Assembly (NCBI RefSeq): GCF_001005305.1
Contig: NZ_LBMH01000002.1
Location: 124,001 to 188,000 of the forward strand
Origin: Kordia zhangzhouensis
Lineage (GTDB): Bacteria; Bacteroidota; Bacteroidia; Flavobacteriales; Flavobacteriaceae
Length of the DNA: 64,000 nucleotides
Reading direction: 5' to 3'
Shown: positions 33,653 to 42,187 of the stretch, in pieces
How positions within the stretch are numbered: the first letter of the stretch is position 1
Layout: every line of letters starts with the position of its first letter
Notes under the pieces: model-generated
What the model saw: the letters and a program-made list of their open reading frames with translations, nothing else
What the model was told of the DNA's origin: nothing
Databases searched by the model: none
Translations under genes and position numbers: made by a program

Positions 33653-35485
33653 ATGGAATTATCAGTTTTAGACTATAGTCTTATTTTTGGATTTTTTGCG
33701 ATTGTTTTGGGAATCGGAATCTATGTATCCAAAACTTCAGGAAAAAATAGTACCGAATATTTTTTATCGGGACGCAACATGCCTTGGTGGATTTTAGGAG
33801 TTTCCATGGTAGCCACTACATTTTCGACAGACACCCCAAATTTTGTAACTGACATTGTCCGTAAAGATGGTGTTTCGTCCAACTGGATGTGGTGGGCATT
33901 TCTAATTACAGGGTTATTGACTGTTTTTGTGTATGCTAAATTATGGAGAAAATCGAATGTGGCTACCGACATTGAGTTTTATGAATTGCGTTACGGCGGA
34001 AAACCTGCCAAATTCCTACGTTGGTTTCGAGCAATGTATCTTGGCGTTATTTTTAATGTTTTTGCAATGGCTGGTGTTACCTTAGCTGCTATAAAAATTG
34101 GCTCCGTAATGCTTGGTTTACAGCCGTGGGAAACTGTAGTATATGCCGGATTAATTACCGTCATTTTTAGTGCTATTGGCGGATTTAAAGGAGTTATCTA
34201 CACCGATTTTCTATTGTTTTTTGTCGCAATGGCTGGTGCAATTGGCGCTGCGTATTATTGTGTAAACCTTCCCGAAGTTGGTGGATTGGAAAAATTGATT
34301 ACGCATGAAAATGTAACAAATAAGCTCAATATTTTTCCAGATTTTAATAATACCGAAATATTAATTACTCTTATTATCATTCCGCTAGCAGTACAATGGT
34401 GGAGTACGTGGTTTCCTGGCGCAGAACCTGGCGGCGGCGGTTATATTGCACAACGAATGTTAGCAGCGAAAGATGAAAATCATGCAATCGGCGCTACATT
34501 TTTCTTCAATATTATGCACTATGCCTTGCGTCCCTGGCCTTGGATTTTAGTCGCATTGGCTTCATTGATTGTTTTTCCTGATTTAGAAAGTATTCGTGAA
34601 GCATTTCCTAGCATTACCGATGATAAATTGGGGCACGATGTTGCCTATTCTGCCATGTTAACCAAGCTACCTAGTGGACTTTTAGGATTGGTATTAGCAT
34701 CTTTAGTTGCTGCATACATGTCTACCATTTCGACACACTTAAATTGGGGATCATCGTATGTTGTAAACGATTTCTACAAGCAAACTATCAACAAAAATGC
34801 TTCTGAAAAAGAATTGGTCAATGTAGGGCGAATTTCAACAATCATTTTAATGACTTTAAGTGCCTTTTTTGCATTGGCTCTGCAAAATGCAAGTCAGCTT
34901 TTTGACATTATTATCATGTTCGGTGCAGGAACAGGGCTGATTTTTATTTTACGCTGGTTTTGGTGGCGTATCAATGCATGGAGTGAAATTTCGGCTATGA
35001 TTGCTTCAGGTATAATCTCTATATTATTTAAAATGACTGCTGTTGGAGAAATTCTTTTTACACATCAAAATGAAGCAGGAGAAACGGTACAAGGATGGAT
35101 GCCAAGTTACATGCAATTTCCATTGGTTGTACTAATCACCACAATTATTTGGCTTACAGTTACCTATCTAACACAACCAGAAACGAAAGAAACACTATTC
35201 AATTTTTACAGAAAAATACAACCTGGCGGACCTGGCTGGCAAAAAACGATTGCAGAAGCGAAAGCAGCAAATACAGAAATTGTTACCGATACTAAAGCGT
35301 GGAATGTCCCTTCAGGGATTTTGGCAATGGTTGTGGCAATGATTTTCATTTACAGTATCATGTTTGCCACAGGTTATTGGATTTATGGCGAAACTGTACT
35401 TGCGATAGGTTTATCTGTTACAGCATTGATTGCAGGATTCATATTAACTAAACTTTGGAAAAAAATTCGAGCGTCCATTTTTTAA
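33653..35485 (+). CDS. Sodium:solute symporter family protein
   Basis: 610 residues with about 14 membrane helices. SSS family marks: YFLSGRNMPWWILGVSMVATTFSTDTPNFVTD in the first third and GGFKGVIYTDFLLFFVAM in helix 5-6. A helix 8-9 segment reads AAYMSTISTHLNWGSSYVVNDFY, where the ST of MSTISTHLN resembles the sodium site. The substrate class (sugar, amino acid, vitamin, carboxylate) is not decidable from sequence. Monocistronic and divergent from moxR with about 235 bp between starts. Confidence 0.92.
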   Translation: MELSVLDYSLIFGFFAIVLGIGIYVSKTSGKNSTEYFLSGRNMPWWILGVSMVATTFSTDTPNFVTDIVRKDGVSSNWMWWAFLITGLLTVFVYAKLWRKSNVATDIEFYELRYGGKPAKFLRWFRAMYLGVIFNVFAMAGVTLAAIKIGSVMLGLQPWETVVYAGLITVIFSAIGGFKGVIYTDFLLFFVAMAGAIGAAYYCVNLPEVGGLEKLITHENVTNKLNIFPDFNNTEILITLIIIPLAVQWWSTWFPGAEPGGGGYIAQRMLAAKDENHAIGATFFFNIMHYALRPWPWILVALASLIVFPDLESIREAFPSITDDKLGHDVAYSAMLTKLPSGLLGLVLASLVAAYMSTISTHLNWGSSYVVNDFYKQTINKNASEKELVNVGRISTIILMTLSAFFALALQNASQLFDIIIMFGAGTGLIFILRWFWWRINAWSEISAMIASGIISILFKMTAVGEILFTHQNEAGETVQGWMPSYMQFPLVVLITTIIWLTVTYLTQPETKETLFNFYRKIQPGGPGWQKTIAEAKAANTEIVTDTKAWNVPSGILAMVVAMIFIYSIMFATGYWIYGETVLAIGLSVTALIAGFILTKLWKKIRASIF

Positions 35486-35663
35486 ATTCATTGCTTGCTA
35501 AGCAGCAACCTATTTGCTATTTTTTATGTTTTGACATTTTATTGAGCTAAACTGAATAGGTTATCCTAACAGTACCAAATAAATTTGTGAGATTCTGAAA
35601 CAAGTTTTGAATGGCGCAGAATCTATAATTCAAATTCGTATTTTTATACAAATTTTTAAGACT

Positions 35664-36533
35664 GTGCACACACATTATTCAAGAATTATTGCCGGTACCA
35701 TGACTTGGGGAATTTGGGGCAAACAATTGTCCTCTTCGCAAATGGAAAACTTGATGCATCATTGTATAAACGCTGGAATTACAACATTTGATCACGCAGA
35801 TATTTATGGCGGTTATACTACTGAAGCTGACTTTGGAAACGCATTTGCGCAAAGCGGAATTGATCGTGACAACATTCAACTGATTTCTAAATGCGGTATT
35901 CAGTATGAAGCAGAAACTCGCCAAAATAGAATTAAGCATTATGATTATTCTTCTGAATACATTATTTGGTCTGTGGAAACTTCATTAAAAAATCTACAAA
36001 CCGAATATTTAGATTTGTTATTACTGCATCGACCAAGTCCGTTGATGCATCCGGAAGAAGTTTCAAAAGCAATCGACAAATTAAAATCACAAGGAAAAAT
36101 CAAAGATTTTGGAGTTTCTAACTTTACGCCGTCACAAATGACCATGATTAGTACCAAAAATGACATTTCCGCCAATCAAATTCAGTTTTCCTTGACTGAT
36201 TTTGACGCTATGCATAATGGAACGCTTGATTACATGATTACGAATTCCATATTACCAATGGCATGGCAACCCTTAGGAACAATTTTTAGAGAAAAAAATG
36301 AGCAAACCGATCGAATTCATATAATTTTAAATCAGCTCACGCAAAAATATAATGCGACCAAAGATCAATTAATCTTAGCATGGATTTTAAAACATCCTGC
36401 CAACGTACATCCTGTAATTGGAACTGCTACGCCTGAGCGAATTACCAATGCTGCAAAAGCTGTTGAAATTGAGTTGGATTTGCAAGATTGGTTTACATTG
36501 TTAGTAGAAAGCCAAGGACACAAAGTTCCGTAG
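35664..36533 (+). CDS. Aldo/keto reductase, YdhF-like
   Basis: About 289 residues from a GTG start at 35664 (VHTHYSRIIAGTMTWG); the frame extends to ATG 35607, but the added residues are AT-rich text without homology value. The catalytic tetrad is visible: Asp and Tyr in FDHADIYGGY, Lys in LISKCGI, His in LDLLLLHRPSPLM. NADPH-dependent reduction of an aldehyde or ketone, cytoplasmic. The VHPVIGTATPERI segment near the end is the usual NADP-binding loop. The substrate is unknown. Confidence 0.85.
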   Translation: MHTHYSRIIAGTMTWGIWGKQLSSSQMENLMHHCINAGITTFDHADIYGGYTTEADFGNAFAQSGIDRDNIQLISKCGIQYEAETRQNRIKHYDYSSEYIIWSVETSLKNLQTEYLDLLLLHRPSPLMHPEEVSKAIDKLKSQGKIKDFGVSNFTPSQMTMISTKNDISANQIQFSLTDFDAMHNGTLDYMITNSILPMAWQPLGTIFREKNEQTDRIHIILNQLTQKYNATKDQLILAWILKHPANVHPVIGTATPERITNAAKAVEIELDLQDWFTLLVESQGHKVP

Positions 36534-36592
36534 CTTCGCAGTTGTTAGTATTGAGATGTTAGAATTGAGATTTTTAGTTTAATTTTTAAAGA

Positions 36593-36610
36593 TTCCCGCC
36601 TGCGCGGGAA
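36593..36610. repeat. GC-rich intergenic palindrome
   Basis: TTCCCGC CTGC GCGGGAA forms a 7-bp stem with a 4-nt loop 8 bp before the SDR start codon. Text of this kind (GATTCCCGCCTGCGCGGGAA followed by TGA) is a common dispersed intergenic repeat. Here it could also hinder ribosome access to the SDR gene. Confidence 0.6.
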
Positions 36611-36617
36611 ATGAAAT

Positions 36618-37370
36618 ATGAAAAAAACAGCTTTTATTACTGGTGCTACCAGTGGAATTGGACGTGAAATTGCACGCCAATTTGCCAAACATGAACTTCG
36701 TTTGATTCTTTGTGGACGTAGGCAAGAACGTTTAGACGAATTGCAACAAGAACTGAGTTCAAAAACTGATGTTCATACTTTAAATTTTGACGTACGTAAT
36801 CGCCAGAAAGTAGTAGCTGCTATCAGTTCGTTGCCTGAAGATTTCAAAACCATTGATATTTTAATCAATAATGCAGGAAATGCGCATGGTTTAGATCCAA
36901 TACAAAACGGGAGCTTGGACGATTGGGATGCAATGCTAGACATCAATGTAAAAGGGTTATTATATGTGAGTAAAGCAATTATTCCACAAATGGTGGCCCG
37001 AAATTCAGGTCATATCTTGAATATTGGTTCTACGGCGGGAAAAGAAGTCTATCCGAACGGAAATGTGTATTGTGCGAGTAAACATGCGGTTGATGCGCTC
37101 AATCAAGGCATGCGGATTGATTTGAATGCACATGGGATTCGCGTGGGCGCAATAAATCCTGGCTTGGTAGAAACCGAATTTAGCGATGTGCGTTTCAAAG
37201 GAAATTCCGAGCGTGCCGAGAAAGTGTATCAAGGATATCAACCGTTAACACCTCAAGATGTGGCGGAAATTGCCTATTTTATAATTTCAAGACCGTCACA
37301 TGTCAATATAGCAGACTTAATGGTAATGTGTACAGCGCAAGCGTCGAGTACAATCGTAAAAAAATCGTGA
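36618..37370 (+). CDS. SDR family oxidoreductase, YdfG-like
   Basis: 250 residues. Classical short-chain dehydrogenase: cofactor motif TGATSGIGREIA, NNAGNAHG, Ser in NIGSTAGKEVYPNGN and the catalytic YCASKHA (YxxxK). The early RRQERLDELQQEL region resembles NADP-dependent 3-hydroxy acid dehydrogenases such as YdfG. The stop overlaps the next ATG by one base, so it is coupled to the HD gene. Confidence 0.92.
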   Translation: MKKTAFITGATSGIGREIARQFAKHELRLILCGRRQERLDELQQELSSKTDVHTLNFDVRNRQKVVAAISSLPEDFKTIDILINNAGNAHGLDPIQNGSLDDWDAMLDINVKGLLYVSKAIIPQMVARNSGHILNIGSTAGKEVYPNGNVYCASKHAVDALNQGMRIDLNAHGIRVGAINPGLVETEFSDVRFKGNSERAEKVYQGYQPLTPQDVAEIAYFIISRPSHVNIADLMVMCTAQASSTIVKKS

Positions 37371-37999
37371 TGCAAAACAGGCTGCTTCTGTCATGGTTGA
37401 ATTTATCATCTAAATATACCAATAATACACTTTTATTAGATGTTCTTTGGGAAGAAATTCACAAAAAATACAGTTCTAAAAAAAGACATTATCACAATTT
37501 ACAACATATACACCATATGTTGGATTTAGCCACAAACGATCAAGCTGATTTACACGATTATGACATCATCTTATTTGCCATTTGGTATCATGATGTAATT
37601 TATAATGCTCGCAAGAACAATAATGAGGAGAAAAGTGCTCTTTTTGCTCAAAAAAGGCTTAAAAGCTTAAAAATAGAGTCCAAACGAATTGAAAGCTGCG
37701 CAAATTTGATTATTTCTACCAAAAAACACGAAATCATCAATACGAACAATCAAGATAATGCCTATCTTTTGGACTGGGATTTGGCAATTTTAGGAACACC
37801 TTGGGAAGTATATCAATTGTACACTCAAAAAATTCGAAGAGAATATGCTGTTTTCCCTGATTTTATGTATAAGAAAGGACGAAAAAAAGTATTGCATCAT
37901 TTTCTAAAACGTCCAAAAATCTATTTTACCGAAAAATACCACGAGTTATGGGAAACCATTGCTAGAGAAAATATTCAAAACGAATTACTATTACTATGA
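37370..37999 (+). CDS. Predicted HD-superfamily metal-dependent phosphohydrolase
   Basis: 209 residues from MQNRLLLSWLNLSSKY, sharing one base with the SDR stop. Metal ligands are seen in RHYHNLQHIHHML and WYHDVIYNA (H...HD) and an Asp in LLDWDLAILG. This matches the COG4339-like HD group. Relatives are sometimes wrongly named NMDA receptor subunit proteins; nothing supports that. The substrate is unknown, perhaps a nucleotide. It overlaps the following AlbA-like gene by 4 bp. Confidence 0.83.
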   Translation: MQNRLLLSWLNLSSKYTNNTLLLDVLWEEIHKKYSSKKRHYHNLQHIHHMLDLATNDQADLHDYDIILFAIWYHDVIYNARKNNNEEKSALFAQKRLKSLKIESKRIESCANLIISTKKHEIINTNNQDNAYLLDWDLAILGTPWEVYQLYTQKIRREYAVFPDFMYKKGRKKVLHHFLKRPKIYFTEKYHELWETIARENIQNELLLL

Positions 38000-39132
38000 T
38001 TAATAAGCGCCTTTTGATTAAAAACTTACTCGCTCACAACGATGAGAATAGTTTTTATGATAAAAAGCGAAAGTTGAACATTGGTGAAAAAGAAGGAAAA
38101 GCAAAGTTTCTCAAACATATTTGTGCATTATCCAATAGCAATCCGGAGAACAATTCATACATCGTAATTGGTGTGGAAGATGAAGACAATAAAATTGTTG
38201 GAGTTGATTTTTTTGATGATAGTAAAATTCAGAATCTTATCAATGCCTATTTGGTCAATCCTCCAATTGTTCAATATGAAAACGTTTACTTTCCACATTT
38301 ACCCAAAGGAAAAGTAGTCGGTTTGGTAACCATTCGATCAAAAGGAAAAATAACATCCCTCCGAAAGAATATCTGGAAATATTATGGTGGCTCAGTATTT
38401 TTTCGTGATGGAAGCATTTCAATGCCTAAAGTATTTGATATAGAAATTAAAGATGTTAATTCTGAAATTGTGTATAACATTGAAAAAAATGCACAAAATA
38501 ACATCAAACTCACTTTAGATAGTGTTATCAACTTTATTAATAATGAACACAAAGATCTTGAATCATACTATCAAGTTTTCAAAGAACAATTTATCGTTTG
38601 TTGGGCGGGAATTAAACAAAAAAAGAAGGATAAAATATTTTATTCGAGAGTTGATATTGAGTTAATTAACGAACAAGTAAAACTATTCTATTCTGCGCTA
38701 GATCAGGTTGAGATTACGTATAACGAAGACGTTTTTACGATTATTGAATATGTGCCTCTAGGCTTACAGAATAAATACAAATACTATCCTTTAGAAAAAG
38801 TCACAATTACCTTTCAACCTAATGGAATGTATAATATGAATAGCAACTTGATTTTTGAAGCTCCACAATTTGACAAAAAAACACTACATCATATATACAA
38901 TACCAATAATACTATTTTAGAAAAATTACAAAAAAGTATTCCAATTAACGAGAATGAAGATTATGATTTGCGCAACCTACCAGCTACATACATGATTTGT
39001 TATTTAAATGGTTTTCATGAAGCAAAAGATAAACTAGATCAAGCTGGTCCGTTATTAAAAATGTACGATAAGGATATTTACGAACTCTACAAAGCAACGA
39101 TTCGTATTTTACGAAAAATCAAATACAGTTAA
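37996..39132 (+). CDS. AlbA_2 (Schlafen-like) domain protein
   Basis: 378 residues. Residues 10-140 resemble the AlbA_2/Schlafen nucleic-acid-linked domain: EKEGKAKFLKHICALSNSNPENNSYIVIGVEDEDNKIVGVDFFD is the core (blocks SYIVIGVEDED and IVGVDFF), followed by GKVVGLVTIRSKGK. The remaining 230 residues match nothing I know. It overlaps the HD gene by 4 bp and ends 17 bp before the NrtR-like regulator. AlbA_2 proteins are often regulators or parts of defence loci; a role with the downstream NAD island is possible but unproven. Confidence 0.75.
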   Translation: MINKRLLIKNLLAHNDENSFYDKKRKLNIGEKEGKAKFLKHICALSNSNPENNSYIVIGVEDEDNKIVGVDFFDDSKIQNLINAYLVNPPIVQYENVYFPHLPKGKVVGLVTIRSKGKITSLRKNIWKYYGGSVFFRDGSISMPKVFDIEIKDVNSEIVYNIEKNAQNNIKLTLDSVINFINNEHKDLESYYQVFKEQFIVCWAGIKQKKKDKIFYSRVDIELINEQVKLFYSALDQVEITYNEDVFTIIEYVPLGLQNKYKYYPLEKVTITFQPNGMYNMNSNLIFEAPQFDKKTLHHIYNTNNTILEKLQKSIPINENEDYDLRNLPATYMICYLNGFHEAKDKLDQAGPLLKMYDKDIYELYKATIRILRKIKYS

Positions 39133-39136
39133 TTTG

Positions 39137-39144
39137 TACTTTTG
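39137..39144 (+). promoter_or_regulatory. TAnnTTTG -7 element of the Nudix regulator
   Basis: TACTTTTG with 4 nt to the ATG at 39149, the same geometry as before yicC. It overlaps the TTG-initiated extension at 39134, supporting ATG 39149 and a leaderless or nearly leaderless mRNA. Confidence 0.55.
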
Positions 39145-39148
39145 TACT

Positions 39149-39826
39149 ATGAAGCAAAATATTCGAGTAGCTGTTGACGCTGTTGTATTTGGTTACAAAA
39201 ACGATGAACTAAATGTTCTACTAATTAAAAGAAAAGTAGCTCCATTTCAAGGTTCATGGGCAATTCCTGGTGGGCTAGTTAAAGAAGAAGAAAGTTTGGA
39301 AACTGCCGTAGAACGTGAATTGAAAGAAGAAACCAATGTTACAATTGATTATTTAGAGCAACTTTATTCATTTGGAGCGCCTAATCGAGATCCGCGAAAT
39401 CGTGTCATTTCCGTAGCATACTTTGCATTAGTTAAACCTTCTCATCACGATATCAAAGCGGATACTGACGCACAAGATGTCGCTTGGTTTCCTACTAATA
39501 ACTTGCCCAAACTCGCCTTTGATCACGATATAATTTTAGAAAAAGCAAAAACTCGCTTACGAAATAAACTCACTTACGAACCTATTGGTTTTGACCTTCT
39601 GTCAACTAAATTTCTCTTTTCTGATTTAGAAAAACTATACATGACCATATTAGAGAAAAAAATTGATCGCAGAAACTTTCGCAAAAAAATTATGAGCTTT
39701 GACATTTTAGAAGAACTCGACGAAAAAGTCTCTGAAGGGCGCGGGCGACCAGCCAATTTGTTTAAATTCAACAAAAAACAATACTTCAAGCTTCAAAAAG
39801 AAGGTTTCTTGTTTGATATTAAGTAA
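39149..39826 (+). CDS. nrtR: NrtR-like Nudix transcriptional regulator
   Basis: 225 residues. The N-terminal Nudix domain (5-140) has the box G-LVKEE-E-SLETAVE-RELKEET-N-V, intact for the catalytic REUxEE but with Asn where the last Gly normally stands. The C-terminal winged helix (about 150-225) ends VSEGRGRPANLFKFNKKQYF, a block typical of NrtR/AraR regulators. NrtR proteins sense ADP-ribose or NAD metabolites and repress NAD synthesis genes; AraR-type relatives sense arabinose. The neighbouring NAD island favours NrtR. The likely targets are the twin promoters at 41254 and 48633; no such operator is seen at its own promoter. Confidence 0.85.
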   Translation: MKQNIRVAVDAVVFGYKNDELNVLLIKRKVAPFQGSWAIPGGLVKEEESLETAVERELKEETNVTIDYLEQLYSFGAPNRDPRNRVISVAYFALVKPSHHDIKADTDAQDVAWFPTNNLPKLAFDHDIILEKAKTRLRNKLTYEPIGFDLLSTKFLFSDLEKLYMTILEKKIDRRNFRKKIMSFDILEELDEKVSEGRGRPANLFKFNKKQYFKLQKEGFLFDIK

Positions 39827-40135
39827 TTTACTTTAATCTCAGTACTTATTCGTTTTTTCAGTTGTCACATCGAGTATTATTGAGATTAAAATATCTTTCA
39901 ATAAAATAACAGTAGCGTGCCCGTAAACAGTCAGACTCTCGGCTATATCTTATTTTGAAGTTTGTCATTGCGAGACAAATTACCAATTTGTTGGGGCAAT
40001 CTGTTTCTCCTAGATGCAGATTACTTCGTCGCAAACTCCTCGTAATGACGTATCAAAACAAAAGGATGCCGTCTCCGTCCTTCACGCAAACTCCAGTTTC
40101 ATTTGCACATTGAGCGGAATCGAAATGAAAAACGG
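39827..40135. other. Repeat-filled intergenic region
   Basis: 309 bp between the convergent NrtR and GyrB-like genes. It contains the palindromic element at 39964-40049 and a CACATTGAGCGGAATCGAAATG word (about 40107-40128) that resembles another common dispersed repeat. No credible ORF is seen. Confidence 0.6.
39964..40049. repeat. MITE-like dispersed palindromic repeat
   Basis: 86 bp with terminal inverted repeats GTCATTGCGAG (39964-39974) and CTCGTAATGAC (40039-40049), matching at 10 of 11 positions. Inside, GGCAATCTG and CAGATTAC form a second inverted pair. The text is that of the very widespread GTCATTGCGAG...GCAATCTG intergenic repeat; here several positions have decayed. Non-autonomous, with no transposase nearby. 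Confidence 0.75.
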
Positions 40136-41140
40136 TTATAAACCAAACAATTTCAACATTGTATTTCTAAAACGAGTATTTACTATTAAGTATTCATAGG
40201 TAACTTTCTCAAAAATTTCCACCAATTCTTCACTTCCAACTTCATTTTGTGTCGGACCGTAAAATGATATCGTTGGATATGTTAATTTAAAAACGCCTAT
40301 TAAATTTTGATATTCTGAAAGTTTAAGTGTCGTTTCTCCAAGAATTTCCTTGATCGCACGATGAAAACCTTTTAAAAATCCTTTGGTATGTGTTCCGTTC
40401 CGTCTTATAAAATCAGCTCTTGGTAACGTAATTGTAGAAAAAGATTCCTTACCGTGATGCATGGAAAACATAATTTCAGCTTTCAAATCAAGGGTTTCAT
40501 CTTCCACAGAAAACTGAAAAGGTTTCATTAAAAGTGCAGCATCATAACTTTGTGTTTCAAACCAATCTTGTATTCCATTCGATGAAAAACTAGCTACACT
40601 TTTTTTGTTTTCAAACACATGAATTTCTTTTTTTGGATATAAAAAAGAATGGCGCTTAAAAAAGTTGAACAGTAAATATTTAGGTAATTTTTTGCTGTGT
40701 AAAATAGTAGCATCAAATTGAAACATAACAACAAACTCATTTGTATTTGTAACTTCTTTCTCAGAAATCAACTTTCCTTTTTCAAAATATAAATCATTGT
40801 TTTTATACTTAATATTACATTTTTCAGACAATCCCACAATAAGTTGAAATAGATAATCATTAATACTATTAGAATATTTTAATCCTAAAAAATACTTAGT
40901 GGAAAGCTCAAAATTAAGAGTACTATTAAAAGTAATTTTATGCGAATTTTCAGAAATGTATGTAAAATGAGCCTTATCCCATTCTGAGTACAAATTGAAA
41001 AATTCAAACAGTGCTTTTATAATTTCTATATTGCCAAGTTCATCAATACGACCAATATACATAGCTGGCCTGTATCTCATATGTTCTAAAGGGTTTACAT
41101 CTACCATTGACTCAATTGAATACTTTTTTTCTTCACTCAT
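40136..41140 (-). CDS. Stand-alone GyrB-like ATPase/transducer protein lacking ATP motifs
   Basis: 334 residues from MSEEKKYSIESMVDVNPLEH. It follows the GyrB/ParE N-terminal fold in order: LEHMRYRPAMYIGRI (GyrB LEGVRKRPGMYIG), NDYLFQLIVGLSEKCNIKYKN (GyrB VVNALSE region), EFVVMFQFDATIL (GTTVTFKPD), FFKRHSFLYPKKEIHVFE, and the transducer block ADFIRRNGTHTKGFLKGFHRAI (core NGTHTKGF). The Bergerat motifs (DNAVDE, DDGRGIPV, GLHGVG) have no match, and there is no Toprim domain. So it is probably not a working topoisomerase. It may be a gyrase mimic or inhibitor, or a nucleic-acid binding protein. It is divergent from prs with about 160 bp shared. The frame extends to 41191, but MSEEKK is the better start. 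Confidence 0.7.
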   Translation of the reverse strand: MSEEKKYSIESMVDVNPLEHMRYRPAMYIGRIDELGNIEIIKALFEFFNLYSEWDKAHFTYISENSHKITFNSTLNFELSTKYFLGLKYSNSINDYLFQLIVGLSEKCNIKYKNNDLYFEKGKLISEKEVTNTNEFVVMFQFDATILHSKKLPKYLLFNFFKRHSFLYPKKEIHVFENKKSVASFSSNGIQDWFETQSYDAALLMKPFQFSVEDETLDLKAEIMFSMHHGKESFSTITLPRADFIRRNGTHTKGFLKGFHRAIKEILGETTLKLSEYQNLIGVFKLTYPTISFYGPTQNEVGSEELVEIFEKVTYEYLIVNTRFRNTMLKLFGL

Positions 41141-41253
41141 ATAACTATATTTCAAAGACAAAAAGATACGAAGAAACAGAGTATTTTTCACTCTTTTAAT
41201 ACTTAAATCTTTTAATTTTTATATTAATTAATGTAAAAAACACACAAAATAAT

Positions 41254-41297
41254 TTGTGAAACCCAAAAAGCATTTTATATTTGCGTATAAATAACGC
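41254..41297 (+). promoter_or_regulatory. Promoter and operator of the prs-like gene
   Basis: TTG (41254-41256), 19 nt, TATATTTG (41276-41283), a full Bacteroidota promoter. It runs directly into GCGTATAAATAACGC (41283-41297), whose ends GCGT and ACGC are inverted. The block 41276-41297 matches 48655-48676 before nadV at 21 of 22 positions. Placement at the transcription start suits repression, most simply by the Nudix regulator at 39149. Confidence 0.8.
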
Positions 41298-41301
41298 TAA
41301 A

Positions 41302-42117
41302 ATGAATTATTTACACTTAGATACAAACTTTACACCTTTTGGAAAATCGATAGAATTTGAATCGTTTACATTTTCGGGAGGTGAACCACACATCAAAATC
41401 AAAGAAAAGGTAGAAAGTGCCATAACAATCACGCAGCGTATTACCTCTTTCAATGATCTAGGTTTACTTTTGTTAGCCACAGATGCATTGCGAAGAATGA
41501 ACGTAAAAGAAATCAATTTATTCATTCCGTACATGCCAGCAGCACGACAAGATCGTTTGATGGTTTCGGGAGAACCATTGAGTATCAAAGTCTATACAGA
41601 CATCATCAATAGTCAAAAATATAACAAAGTGACCATTTTTGATCCGCATTCAGAAGTTACACCTGCGCTATTGGATAATGTAGAAGTAATCGAAAATTAT
41701 GAATTTGTTCAAAAATGCTTAGAAAACTTCAAAGAAGATTTCGTGCTCATTTCACCTGATGGCGGTGCATTAAAAAAAATATACAAACTCTCAGCATATG
41801 TAGGAGGAATAGAAGTCATAGAATGTTCTAAAAAGCGTGATGTAAAAACAGGGAAACTCTCAGGATTTACTGTTTATGCAGATGATTTAAAGGGAAAAAA
41901 AGCGATTGTGGTAGATGATATCTGTGATGGCGGTGGCACATTTATAGGACTTGGAAAAGCATTGCAAGAAAAGAACGTTGGCAATCTTTACTTAATCGTA
42001 AGTCACGGAATATTTAATAAAGGATTTGAAGAGCTAAAAAAGATATACAAAACGATATATACCACAAACTCATTTAGAGAGGTAGCATCGGAAAAAGTAG
42101 TACAGATAAAGTTATAA
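41302..42117 (+). CDS. Short PRPP-synthetase-like protein (Prs or ADP-ribose pyrophosphokinase type)
   Basis: 271 residues, shorter than housekeeping Prs (about 315). Family blocks: IPYMPAARQDRLMVSGEPLSIK (ARQDR and the ribose-site loop), FDPHSEVTPALLDN, VLISPDGGALKK, the flexible loop SKKRDVKTGKL, and the PRPP-binding loop VVDDICDGGGTFIGL. Prs makes PRPP from ribose-5-phosphate and ATP. With NadV it would feed nicotinamide salvage. In phage NAD reconstitution pathway 1 a Prs-like enzyme (Adps) pyrophosphorylates ADP-ribose instead, and I cannot separate the two by eye. ATG 41302 is chosen because the earlier in-frame TTG (41281) lies in the promoter. Confidence 0.85.
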   Translation: MNYLHLDTNFTPFGKSIEFESFTFSGGEPHIKIKEKVESAITITQRITSFNDLGLLLLATDALRRMNVKEINLFIPYMPAARQDRLMVSGEPLSIKVYTDIINSQKYNKVTIFDPHSEVTPALLDNVEVIENYEFVQKCLENFKEDFVLISPDGGALKKIYKLSAYVGGIEVIECSKKRDVKTGKLSGFTVYADDLKGKKAIVVDDICDGGGTFIGLGKALQEKNVGNLYLIVSHGIFNKGFEELKKIYKTIYTTNSFREVASEKVVQIKL

Positions 42118-42148
42118 AGTGTTGAGTCGTGAGTGAAAATTAATTTAG

Positions 42149-42179
42149 AATTCAACATTTATCATTTAAAATTTAAAAC
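42149..42179 (+). repeat. Short AT-rich element before the glycohydrolase gene
   Basis: ATTCAACATTTATCATTTAA followed by AATTTAAAAC, ending 8 bp before the ATG. A close relative lies at 43739-43770 directly before the MBL gene (ATTCAACATTTAGAATTTAT...). Both sit at the same place relative to a start codon. Confidence 0.45.
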
Positions 42180-42187
42180 AAAAGATT

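Noticed and set aside
40136-41140. DNA gyrase subunit B
   Set aside because: Only the N-terminal fold is present, without ATP-binding motifs or the Toprim domain, and the length is 334 residues.
41281-41301. TTG start of the prs-like gene
   Set aside because: It falls inside the promoter/operator block that is shared with nadV.
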